Shown here piece by piece: positions 1 to 6,348 of a DNA stretch of 7,964 nt. Below the pieces are notes generated by a model. The model did no database searches, was not told the origin of the DNA, and worked only from the letters and a program-made list of their open reading frames with translations. Origin of the DNA: Bacteroidaceae bacterium (lineage in GTDB: Bacteria; Bacteroidota; Bacteroidia; Bacteroidales; Bacteroidaceae); assembly GCA_024695315.1 (NCBI GenBank), contig JAILIJ010000266.1:1-7964 (forward strand), in the 5' to 3' direction. Position 1 is the first letter of the stretch; every line of letters begins with the position of its first letter. A program made the position numbers and the translations under genes.

Positions 1-1070
1 ACTTCGTCAAGAGTGGATTTGAATGACTCCACAAGGTCGGTAGGGAGTTTTCGTATAAATCCTACTGTGTCAGACAGAAGGAAAGGCAGATTGTCGATAA
101 TGACCTTTCGCACTGTGGTGTCGAGAGTGGCGAAAAGCTTGTTTTCGGCGAAAATGTCACTCTTGGCAAGCATATTCATTATTGTGCTTTTTCCCACGTT
201 CGTATATCCCACGAGAGCTACTCTTATCAAGCGTCCGCGATTCTTTCTCTGAGTGGTCTTTTGAGTATCTATGTCGGCAAGTCTTTGCTTGAGCAGTGCC
301 ATACGGTTGCGTATGATACGCTGGTCCATTTCGAGCTGTGTCTCACCCGGTCCTCGGAGTCCTACCGCACCACCTCGCTGACGTTCCAAGTGTGTCCAGA
401 GTCGTGTTAGTCGTGGAAGCATGTACTTATACTGTGCGAGTTCGACTTGAGTCTTGGCTGCAGCTGTCTGAGCACGCATGGCGAAGATGTCGAGAATGAG
501 ACGTGTGCGGTCGATGATTTTGACTTGTAGCACTTCCTCTATGTTTCTTATTTGCTTTGCGCTTAATTCATCGTCGAAGATTACCATGCCTACAGGCTGT
601 GGGACATTTTTGTTAGCTTCTTCACGCTGCTTAGCAAGCATCTTCTCGAGTTTTCTTTGCTTGCGGCTCTTGGTCGTGTTCTGTTTGTTGGACTCATCAT
701 TCACAAAATAAGAGTCGTCCTCTTCTTCCATGTATTCGTCTCCGTGGCGTGCTTTAGTACCAGTGACTATAGTCTGTTGGTATGGGTTACCGAGTGCGAT
801 TTGTTCTTCCCAGTATGCATCCACTTCGTCTTGCTTTTCCTTTATGAAAGCAGCTATTTCCTCCAGTTTACCAGTACCCAGATATGTAGTACTGCTTGGG
901 CCGTTCACCTTTTGGGTGTATCTTTTTATAACCTTGGCGCCTGCTGTCTCTGCTAGAAACTCAAGCTCGTCAAGGTATTCGTTTGTTTTGCGTTCATTCT
1001 GTTGAGGTGTGATGAGACCGACGAGAAGTGCGGTTTCAACCGAAGCCTCTGATATTACAAATTCTTTCAT
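1..1070 (-). CDS. hflX: GTPase HflX, 3' end cut by the window edge
   Basis: HflX is a ribosome-binding GTPase that splits stalled or stress-arrested 70S ribosomes; it acts in the cytoplasm. I translated this gene by hand because it has no stop in the window: 356 codons are present, from ATG at 1070. Seen: HflX N-terminal domain from residue 1 (MKEFVISEAS), YLGTGKLEEI near 63-72, FDDELS at 165-170, the family signature RGPGETQLE at 239-247, a coiled-coil linker near 250-275, the Walker A/G1 motif GYTNVGKST at 288-296 and the G3 motif DTVGF at 334-338. G4 (NKxD), G5 and the C-terminal domain lie beyond the left edge. Residues about 82-156 are a charged insert that most family members lack, which pushes G1 roughly 80 residues further along than usual. 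The start follows the TPR gene stop by four bases, so it is the last visible gene of the rsgA operon. Identification is very secure; the insert's role is unknown. Confidence 0.96.
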   Translation of the reverse strand, partial: MKEFVISEASVETALLVGLITPQQNERKTNEYLDELEFLAETAGAKVIKRYTQKVNGPSSTTYLGTGKLEEIAAFIKEKQDEVDAYWEEQIALGNPYQQTIVTGTKARHGDEYMEEEDDSYFVNDESNKQNTTKSRKQRKLEKMLAKQREEANKNVPQPVGMVIFDDELSAKQIRNIEEVLQVKIIDRTRLILDIFAMRAQTAAAKTQVELAQYKYMLPRLTRLWTHLERQRGGAVGLRGPGETQLEMDQRIIRNRMALLKQRLADIDTQKTTQRKNRGRLIRVALVGYTNVGKSTIMNMLAKSDIFAENKLFATLDTTVRKVIIDNLPFLLSDTVGFIRKLPTDLVESFKSTLDE

Positions 1071-1074
1071 TTAC

Positions 1075-1899
1075 TTACTTGCATTCTTTAAGTTCTTTCT
1101 TCAGTTGCCCTCTTGGTACGCCTAGTTCTATGGCGTGTTCGAAGTCCTGCTTTGCTAATCTATAGTTTTTCTGATTGTAATGCAGAAATCCGCGTGTGAG
1201 CACGAAGTTCTTATTGTTAGGTTCCAGGGATATAGCCTTGTTGAGATCCATGATTGCCAGTTCCGGTTGTTGTGCTTCAGCTTCTATTTCAGCTTTTACG
1301 CTATAAATCTCAGCCTTGTCGGGATATTTTTCTGAGAGTAATGTTAGTCTGGCAAGAGCGTCTCCTGGTTTTCCACATTCCTGAAACAGTATGGCTACTC
1401 CTAATTGTCCGGCGTAGTTTTCTGGATCGATGGTCAGCAGTCTTTCGTAGTGAGTCTTGGCTTTGGCGAATTCGTGCTGTTTTGTGAAAATGTATCCGAT
1501 GTACTGAAGTGCATCGGTATTGTTAGGGTCTACATCGATAACCTTTCTGTAGTCGATAAGTGCTTTACTTTGATTACCGAGTAACAGATATAGATTGGCT
1601 CTGTTCATCAGTATCGGTACGTTTTGCGGTGCCAGGTTTAGAGCTAACTCGTATGAGGTTAGTGCTCTATCGTTTAGTCCCTGTGCTTGTTGTACCTTAG
1701 CAAGATTATTGTAGACAAGTGGGTTGCGGTAGTCTTGTGGAGCAAGTCTCAAAGCCGACTTGTAGAGTTGTTCTGCCTTTGAGAGAGAATCATGGGCTGC
1801 CGCATTGTTACCTGCGCTTACGAAATCTTCGTATGTTTGAGCATTAGCTATCAGGCTTATCAGGCTAATAACTGCTGCGATACTTATCTTCTTTTTCAT
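1075..1899 (-). CDS. Exported tetratricopeptide-repeat protein
   Basis: A 274-residue protein of unknown specific function made almost entirely of TPR helices, the fold used for protein-protein contacts. Residues 1-20 form a signal peptide: MKKK, a hydrophobic stretch rich in Ile, Ala, Leu and Ser, then ANA before Gln21, a good signal peptidase I site. No lipobox cysteine is present, so a soluble periplasmic protein is likely. About six to seven TPR units follow, with typical repeat-end signatures LAPQ (near 89-92), VDPNN (123-127), IDPEN (157-161), YPDK (192-195) and LEPNN (225-229). I chose ATG at 1899 rather than the in-frame ATG at 1947 because only 1899 puts the signal peptide at the N terminus. 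The start therefore overlaps the end of rsgA by 35 bases, and the stop is four bases before hflX, suggesting translational coupling in one operon. A periplasmic partner for two cytoplasmic ribosome GTPases is not obvious; the link may be transcriptional only. Confidence 0.9.
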   Translation of the reverse strand: MKKKISIAAVISLISLIANAQTYEDFVSAGNNAAAHDSLSKAEQLYKSALRLAPQDYRNPLVYNNLAKVQQAQGLNDRALTSYELALNLAPQNVPILMNRANLYLLLGNQSKALIDYRKVIDVDPNNTDALQYIGYIFTKQHEFAKAKTHYERLLTIDPENYAGQLGVAILFQECGKPGDALARLTLLSEKYPDKAEIYSVKAEIEAEAQQPELAIMDLNKAISLEPNNKNFVLTRGFLHYNQKNYRLAKQDFEHAIELGVPRGQLKKELKECK

Positions 1900-2821
1900 C
1901 GTCAAGCATTGATAGATATGAGTTATATCGGCTTTCGCTAATGTCATGTCGCTCTACTGCTTCTAATACAGCGCAATGAGGTTCATGGGTGTGAGTGCAG
2001 TTATTAAATCTGCAGTCTGAGGAGAAGTGGAAAATCTCTCTAAAGTAGTGTCCTATCTCTTCTTTCTTCATATCGAAAGTGCCGAATCCCTTTATACCTG
2101 GAGTGTCGATTATGTATCCTCCGTCTTCTACCTCGTACATTTCCGAGAATGTGGTAGTATGTTTACCTGTGTTGTAGGCATCAGAAATCTCGTTGGTGCG
2201 TAGATTGAGGTTAGGGAAGAGTGCATTTATGAGCGTTGACTTTCCTACACCGCTGTTTCCTGAGAGGCAGACGACTTTTCCTGCGATTCGTTTTTTCACT
2301 TCGTCAAGTCCTTCTCCTGTTTTTGCGGAGATGCGTAGGCACTCATACCCTATTGTTGTGTATAGATGTATGACGCCGTCGAGATATTCTTTCCAGTCAT
2401 CTACGGCGATATCTACTTTGTTGAAGACAAGAACGGTGGGTACTCTATATGCTTCTGCACTAGCCAGAAATCTGTCTATGAAAGTGAGGGAGGTTTCTGG
2501 GTGAGTTACTGTGACGATTAGAAAGCAAAGGTCAACATTAGCTGCGATGATGTGCGACTGCTTGCTAAGGTTTGTTGACTTTCTAATAATATAGTTTTTT
2601 CTGTCTTCCAGTGCTGTAATAAGTCCCTGGTGTGCCTGTTCTATATCTACGTCTGCAGGTTGTTGTGGGGTGAATTCCACTCTGTCTCCAATAGCCACTG
2701 GGTTTGTTGTGCGTATTCCCTTGATGCGGAAGTTACCTTTGACTTTGCAGTCGTAAACTTCTCCCTCATCATTTTTTACGGTGTAGCTATAGCCTGTGTT
2801 TCGTATTACTAATCCCTTCAA
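1865..2821 (-). CDS. rsgA: Small-subunit biogenesis GTPase RsgA
   Basis: RsgA (YjeQ/EngC) is a circularly permuted GTPase that binds the nearly finished 30S subunit at the decoding centre and releases RbfA late in assembly. The 318 residues show the whole family layout: an N-terminal OB fold (about 1-65), then G motifs in permuted order, with NKVD at 134-137 (G4), SAKTG at 165-169 (G5), GNSGVGKST at 188-196 (G1), GKHTTT at 219-224 (switch I/G2) and DTPG at 239-242 (G3). The C-terminal zinc site is C270, C275, H277, C283. The start codon is TTG at 2821: the family N terminus (MKGLVIRNTG) begins exactly there, and an in-frame TAA lies only five codons upstream with no ATG or GTG between. It is the first gene of an operon with the TPR gene and hflX, about 40 bases behind a strong promoter. 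Stop is TAG. Length and motifs are complete. Confidence 0.97.
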   Translation of the reverse strand: MKGLVIRNTGYSYTVKNDEGEVYDCKVKGNFRIKGIRTTNPVAIGDRVEFTPQQPADVDIEQAHQGLITALEDRKNYIIRKSTNLSKQSHIIAANVDLCFLIVTVTHPETSLTFIDRFLASAEAYRVPTVLVFNKVDIAVDDWKEYLDGVIHLYTTIGYECLRISAKTGEGLDEVKKRIAGKVVCLSGNSGVGKSTLINALFPNLNLRTNEISDAYNTGKHTTTFSEMYEVEDGGYIIDTPGIKGFGTFDMKKEEIGHYFREIFHFSSDCRFNNCTHTHEPHCAVLEAVERHDISESRYNSYLSMLDDEKEDKYRSSY

Positions 2822-2858
2822 TTGAAAAGTTGTTTATTAGTTAATATGATTTTGTTTG

Positions 2859-2889
2859 CAAAGTTACTTTGTTTAGTTGACAACACAAA
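2859..2889 (-). promoter_or_regulatory. Bacteroidetes-type promoter for the rsgA operon
   Basis: On the minus strand there is a -33 element TTTG (2889-2886), a 19-base spacer and a -7 element TAACTTTG (2866-2859). This matches the Bacteroidetes consensus TTTG-N19-21-TAnnTTTG exactly. Transcription should start around 2850-2853, giving an AT-rich leader of about 30 bases before the TTG start of rsgA. The surrounding 2822-2971 stretch is very AT-rich and holds no gene. Confidence 0.8.
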
Positions 2890-2971
2890 ATAAATAGTTA
2901 CAAAACAAATAATTATAACATAAAATAACTAAAGCTAATTTGTTATTTTGTTAATATAAGTGATTATAAAT

Positions 2972-3006
2972 GAAAAGAGGATTTGCAAAATGCAAGTCCC
3001 CTTTTC
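2972..3006 (-). terminator. Hairpin terminator after frr
   Basis: Read on the minus strand, 3006-2991 pairs with 2987-2972: a 16-base-pair stem with one C-A mismatch and one G-T pair around a TTT loop. The outer part is GAAAAGGGG paired with the CCTCTTTTC side, so an A tract leads in and a T tract forms the 3' arm. It lies 24 bases past the frr stop. The stem is AT-rich at the base, and the arms would let it act partly in both directions, but no gene converges on it from the left. It separates frr from the rsgA operon, which has its own promoter just beyond. Confidence 0.75.
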
Positions 3007-3030
3007 CTTATTATATGATTGTGTGTTATT

Positions 3031-3591
3031 TTACACAGTCATGATTTCCTTGTTCTTAACCTCGAGCATACTTTCGATCTTCTTGACGTACTTGTCATGA
3101 ATCTTCTGGACAGTATCTTCTGAGTCTTTTTCAACGTCTTCAGGAACTCCATTCTTGACAGACTTCTTGAGTTTGTCGATAGCTTCACGGCGAGCGTTGC
3201 GCACGCTTACCTTAGCTGTTTCAGCTTCTTTAGAACACTGCTTAGTAAGGTCCTTACGTCTTTCCTCAGTAAGAGCTGGAATGCCTAAACGGATTATTTC
3301 ACCATTGTTTTCAGGCATGATACCTACGGAAGAGTCGATGATAGCCTTTTCTATGACTTTAAGCATCTGTTTTTCCCAAGGCTTGATTGTTATTGTTCGA
3401 GCATCAGGAGTGTTGAGGCTTGCAACGTTGCTTAGTGGCACGTGCTGTCCGTAAGATTCTACGCGTACCTCATCAAGGATGTGTACGTTTGCGCGTCCTG
3501 CGCGAATGCGGCTGAGAGCCTCTTCTAGGTGCATAGAAGCCATTTCCATAGCTTCTTCAGCCTCATTGATGAAAACTTTTACGTCGTCCAT
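3031..3591 (-). CDS. frr: Ribosome recycling factor
   Basis: RRF works with EF-G to split the post-termination 70S ribosome so that subunits, mRNA and tRNA can be reused. The 186 residues match the family's usual length of about 185. Seen: the domain I helix with ALSRIRAGRAN (25-35), the hinge and domain II with VESYGQHVPLSNVA (44-57), PDARTITIKPWEK (62-74), GEIIRLGIPALTEERRKDL (97-115) and the RNARRE helix (131-136), which includes the conserved arginine R131 needed for ribosome binding. The ATG at 3591 is correct. An upstream ATG at 3654 would add 21 residues, but these are only the translation of heptamer repeats and are foreign to the family. It lies 171 bases downstream of the fumarase gene with no convincing promoter of its own, and is followed by a strong hairpin. 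It may be transcribed from the fumarase promoter, or from a weak promoter I cannot identify. Confidence 0.97.
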   Translation of the reverse strand: MDDVKVFINEAEEAMEMASMHLEEALSRIRAGRANVHILDEVRVESYGQHVPLSNVASLNTPDARTITIKPWEKQMLKVIEKAIIDSSVGIMPENNGEIIRLGIPALTEERRKDLTKQCSKEAETAKVSVRNARREAIDKLKKSVKNGVPEDVEKDSEDTVQKIHDKYVKKIESMLEVKNKEIMTV

Positions 3592-3598
3592 TATATTA

Positions 3599-3628
3599 AG
3601 TGAAAAGTGAAAAGTGAAGGGTGAATCA
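3599..3628. repeat. Heptamer array, plus-strand orientation
   Basis: On the plus strand four consecutive 7-base units lie at 3601-3628: TGAAAAG, TGAAAAG, TGAAGGG, TGAATCA, preceded by AAG. It ends eight bases upstream of the frr start codon, so it would lie in the frr leader. The same unit occurs in the opposite orientation at 3733-3758. Together they form an inverted pair with a 12-base perfect match (AGTGAAAAGTGA) about 126 bases apart. Confidence 0.7.
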
Positions 3629-3732
3629 TGTTTGGAAATATGTCCACCAGACACTTTTCAAGTTTATAATTATTTTTATTATTTACTTTTTCAACCTTGG
3701 GAAAAGAAAAGAATTCAAGCTTGAAATGCTTA

Positions 3733-3758
3733 CTTCTCACTTTTCACTCATCTTCTCA
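3733..3758. repeat. Heptamer array, minus-strand orientation
   Basis: On the minus strand, reading down from 3758: TGAGAAG, a 5-base ATGAG spacer, TGAAAAG, TGAGAAG. The unit is the same TGAAAAG-like heptamer found at 3601-3628 on the other strand. It starts five bases past the fumarase stop codon. A transcript crossing both arrays could fold them together into a long-range stem using AGTGAAAAGTGA (3748-3737) and its complement at 3599-3610 or 3606-3617. Confidence 0.65.
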
Positions 3759-3762
3759 GGTT

Positions 3763-5421
3763 TTATCCCTCGAAGATGCTGCATCCTGTGCAAGGTTTGA
3801 GCTGCTTGAAGAAGTCGTTGCCCTTATCATCGACGAGGATGAAAGCTGGGAAGTCTTCAACGCGGATCTTCCAAATTGCTTCCATGCCGAGTTCTGGGTA
3901 TTCTACACATTCGATGCTCTTGATGCTGCTCTGTGAGAGTACTGCAGCTACGCCGCCGATAGTGCCGAGGTAGAATCCTCCGTGCTTTTTACAAGCATCT
4001 GTAACCTGCTGTGTACGATTTCCCTTAGCGATCATCACGAGGCTTGCTCCGTTTGCTTGGAACTCGTCAACGTATGGGTCCATACGATTAGCAGTTGTTG
4101 GTCCCATACTACCGCAAGGATAACCTTCTGGAGTCTTTGCTGGTCCAGCATAGAGTACTGGGTAGTCCTTGAAGTATTGTGGCATACCCTCACCTGCGTC
4201 GAGGCGAGCCTTAAGCTTAGCGTGAGCGATGTCGCGAGCTACGATGATAGTACCTTTAAGGTTTACTCGTGTTGAAACTGGATATTTAGTAAGTTCAGCG
4301 CGTACTGCATCGATACCCTTGTCGAGGTCAATTTCTATGCCCTTAGCGCCTTCTCCTGGCTTGCGGTACTCTTCTGGAATGAGTTCTGATGGGTTAGTAT
4401 CCATCTTCTCAAGCCATATACCGTCTTTATTGATCTTAGCCTTGATGTTACGGTCTGCAGAACAGCTAACACCCATACCGATAGGGCAGCTTGCTCCGTG
4501 GCGTGGAAGGCGAATTACTCGTATATCATGTGCGAGGTACTTACCTCCGAACTGTGCACCGAGTCCAATCTTGTATGCTTCTTTGAGAAGTTTCTGTTCG
4601 AGGTCGATGTCGCGGAAAGCACGACCTGTCTCGTCGCCAGTAGTAGGTAGGTTGTCGTAGTACTTAATAGAAGCGAGCTTTACTGTGAGTAAGTTCTTCT
4701 CTGCAGAAGTACCTCCGATAACGAAAGCGATATGGTATGGAGGGCAAGCAGCAGTACCAAGGTGCTTCATCTCTTCTACGAGGAATGGTAGGAGAGTACC
4801 TTCGTTCTGGATAGTAGCCTTAGTCATTGGGTAGAAGTAAGTTTTGTTAGCAGAGCCACCACCCTTAGCTACCATGATGAAACGATACTCAGCACCTTCA
4901 GTTGCTTCGATGTCAATCTGAGCAGGGAGGTTGCACTTAGTATTTACCTCATCGTACATGTTGAGAGGAGCATTCTGTGAGTAGCGGAGGTTGTCTTGAG
5001 TGTAAGTATTGAAAACACCCTTGCTGAGAGCCTCTTCGTCCTCAAATCCTGTCCAAATCTGCTGTCCTTTTTCTCCGTGTATAATGGCAGTACCAGTGTC
5101 TTGGCAGAAAGGAAGAATTCCCTTGCATGCAGTTTCTGCGTTGCGTAGGAATTGTAGAGCAACATACTTGTCGTTTTCTGATGCTTCTGGATCTTTAAGG
5201 ATTTTAGCCACCTGAAGGTTGTGCTCACGACGTAGCATGAACTCCACATCGTGGAAAGCCTGCTGTGAAAGCAGGGTAAGCGCCTCTGGTGATACCTTTA
5301 CAATTTCCTTACCCTCAAATTCTGTTACACTTACGCCTTCTTTTGTTAATAGGCGGTATTCAGTATCGTCCTTTCCGACTTGGAACATAGGAGCGTACTT
5401 AAATTCTGGTGCTTGAGCCAT
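3763..5421 (-). CDS. fumA: Class I (Fe-S) fumarate hydratase
   Basis: Catalyses the reversible hydration of fumarate to malate in the cytoplasm. In a fermenting Bacteroidetes cell it would mainly run malate to fumarate, feeding fumarate reductase and succinate production. The 552 residues contain the alpha and beta parts fused in one chain, as in E. coli FumA/FumB. Candidate 4Fe-4S ligands are C106 (in FCQDTG), C226 (in AACPPYH) and C312 (in ASCPIGMG), at nearly the same positions as in FumA. The C-terminal swivel domain shows YPCGSMGPTTANRMDPY (434-450) and IAKGNRT (464-470). Start is ATG at 5421 (MAQAPEFKYA), about 50 bases behind a strong promoter. The class is oxygen-sensitive, which suits an anaerobe. 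It is monocistronic, or leads into frr. Homologous L-tartrate dehydratase and related hydro-lyases share the fold, but the fused form and length favour fumarase. Confidence 0.95.
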   Translation of the reverse strand: MAQAPEFKYAPMFQVGKDDTEYRLLTKEGVSVTEFEGKEIVKVSPEALTLLSQQAFHDVEFMLRREHNLQVAKILKDPEASENDKYVALQFLRNAETACKGILPFCQDTGTAIIHGEKGQQIWTGFEDEEALSKGVFNTYTQDNLRYSQNAPLNMYDEVNTKCNLPAQIDIEATEGAEYRFIMVAKGGGSANKTYFYPMTKATIQNEGTLLPFLVEEMKHLGTAACPPYHIAFVIGGTSAEKNLLTVKLASIKYYDNLPTTGDETGRAFRDIDLEQKLLKEAYKIGLGAQFGGKYLAHDIRVIRLPRHGASCPIGMGVSCSADRNIKAKINKDGIWLEKMDTNPSELIPEEYRKPGEGAKGIEIDLDKGIDAVRAELTKYPVSTRVNLKGTIIVARDIAHAKLKARLDAGEGMPQYFKDYPVLYAGPAKTPEGYPCGSMGPTTANRMDPYVDEFQANGASLVMIAKGNRTQQVTDACKKHGGFYLGTIGGVAAVLSQSSIKSIECVEYPELGMEAIWKIRVEDFPAFILVDDKGNDFFKQLKPCTGCSIFEG

Positions 5422-5471
5422 AATACTTTTAGAATTATATTTTGTTATTCGATATATCTCGTTTATTCACG

Positions 5472-5503
5472 CAAAGATATGGAAAACTTTCCTTTTCAAC
5501 AAA
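5472..5503 (-). promoter_or_regulatory. Bacteroidetes-type promoter for fumarase
   Basis: On the minus strand there is a -33 TTTG (5503-5500), a 20-base spacer and a -7 element TATCTTTG (5479-5472), an exact match to the Bacteroidetes consensus. The transcript should start near 5465, giving a leader of about 45 bases before the fumarase ATG. The spacer holds a small inverted repeat GGAAA-gt-TTTCC-like element at 5481-5492, in a place where a bound protein would cover the promoter. Confidence 0.8.
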
Positions 5504-5508
5504 CTATA

Positions 5509-5534
5509 GATAACAAAAAATTCATCATGTTATC
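5509..5534. repeat. Inverted repeat overlapping the licD stop codon
   Basis: GATAACA (5509-5515) and TGTTATC (5528-5534) are perfect 7-base arms around a 12-base spacer. The right arm overlaps the licD TGA (5533-5535), and the left arm ends six bases above the fumarase -33 box. On the minus strand the loop, not the tail, carries the T run, so it is a poor intrinsic terminator. It could be a weak RNA hairpin ending the licD transcript, or a regulator site upstream of the fumarase promoter. Confidence 0.5.
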
Positions 5535-6348
5535 AATTATTTTTTTGCAATTCAGGCATAATAAATATGGCATGTATGTGTCGTTTGTCCTCTGGCGGTA
5601 TTTCCATGTAGTTTTTGTACAGGTCTTTGAGGTATGCATCGGGGTTGTGAGGTGCGGAGAATTTCTTACCCTCAAATTCAATTTCCCCGATAGGGAATAC
5701 AGAGTCTTTTCTGTGCATTATTCCATATCCGCAGTTTATTGGTACATTGCCGATGTATTTATCTGTCTTGTTGCACAAATAGGCAGATTTCCATATTGTA
5801 TTCAAGATCCATCCTTTTATGCTGAAATAGAAAAATTCGAAGAAGGATCTGCCTGAATAATAGTGCTGTTTATGTAATATGCTATAACTGGTAGATATTC
5901 CTTTCAGAATGTTCTTAGCCCATTTTCTAGAAACTGAGGGGTAGTCGACAAATGGAAATATGTCGATGTAAAGTCCCTTTTGATATTCTGCATTGAAAAC
6001 ATCAGTATCTTCGATGTAAAGCGAATTCAAGTCTCTTATTTTCACTATAGGCTCCTTCTGACTTGGGTCGCTTTCTGCTGTTTGTAGAAATAGATGTTCG
6101 GGAAGTTCCGCTGGTGCTATCTTAATAAACCTATCCAGTTCTTCCTGTCTCATAGCTATATCTATATCATCATCCCAAGGAATGAATCCCCCGTGCCTTA
6201 CAGCACCTAGGATACTACCTCCGTCAAGCCAATATTCAATATTATGTTTCTTACAGATGGCGTCGACGATTTCCAATATTCCAAGTTGTTTGAGTTGGCA
6301 TTGGCGTAGATTGTTTTTGACGTGTTCTGTGAAGAAATGATTTTCCAT
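5533..6348 (-). CDS. LicD-family phosphotransferase
   Basis: LicD proteins transfer a phospho-substituent (phosphocholine, or ribitol/glycerol phosphate in fukutin/FKRP-like relatives) from a CDP-activated donor onto a surface glycan. The 271 residues fit the family. The nucleotidyltransferase-fold core is YWLDGGSILGAVRHGGFIPW (39-58), followed by DDDID (59-63), whose aspartates are the likely metal ligands. Then come the conserved GLYIDIFPFVD (125-135) and a C-terminal YMEIPPEDKRHIH (247-259). There is no signal peptide; a short hydrophobic/aromatic stretch at about 169-185 could touch the membrane. The ATG at 6348 overlaps the stop of the SDR gene by one base (TAATG), so translation is probably coupled. 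Its neighbours are a CDP-substrate synthase and a dehydrogenase, which points to a CDP-alditol or CDP-sugar donor rather than choline, since no choline uptake or kinase gene is visible. Donor and acceptor cannot be read from the sequence. Confidence 0.9.
   Translation of the reverse strand: MENHFFTEHVKNNLRQCQLKQLGILEIVDAICKKHNIEYWLDGGSILGAVRHGGFIPWDDDIDIAMRQEELDRFIKIAPAELPEHLFLQTAESDPSQKEPIVKIRDLNSLYIEDTDVFNAEYQKGLYIDIFPFVDYPSVSRKWAKNILKGISTSYSILHKQHYYSGRSFFEFFYFSIKGWILNTIWKSAYLCNKTDKYIGNVPINCGYGIMHRKDSVFPIGEIEFEGKKFSAPHNPDAYLKDLYKNYMEIPPEDKRHIHAIFIMPELQKNN

Noticed and set aside
3592..3654. N-terminal extension of frr to an ATG at 3654
   Set aside because: The extra 21 residues are translated heptamer repeat, and RRF proteins begin at the MDDVKVF-type start at 3591; the length of 186 residues is then normal.
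3659..3666. TAAACTTG as a -7 element for frr
   Set aside because: It has one mismatch to TAnnTTTG, and the nearest upstream TTG is 25 bases away, outside the 19-21 range, so a promoter is not supported.
3714..3725. Palindrome TTCAAGCTTGAA as a terminator for fumarase
   Set aside because: It can form only a 4-5 base-pair stem with a tiny loop; the following T-rich run is interrupted by C. Too weak to call.
3599..3758. CRISPR array
   Set aside because: The repeated units are only 7 bases, with no spacers of regular length and no cas genes nearby.
4229..4660. 143-codon open frame on the plus strand
   Set aside because: It lies antisense within the well-supported fumarase gene, has no family resemblance or signal, and arises from the coding bias of the real gene.
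5380..5856. 158-codon open frame on the plus strand
   Set aside because: It runs across the start of fumarase, its promoter and the licD 3' end in antisense; the translation is low-complexity and resembles nothing. The licD frame is clearly the real one.
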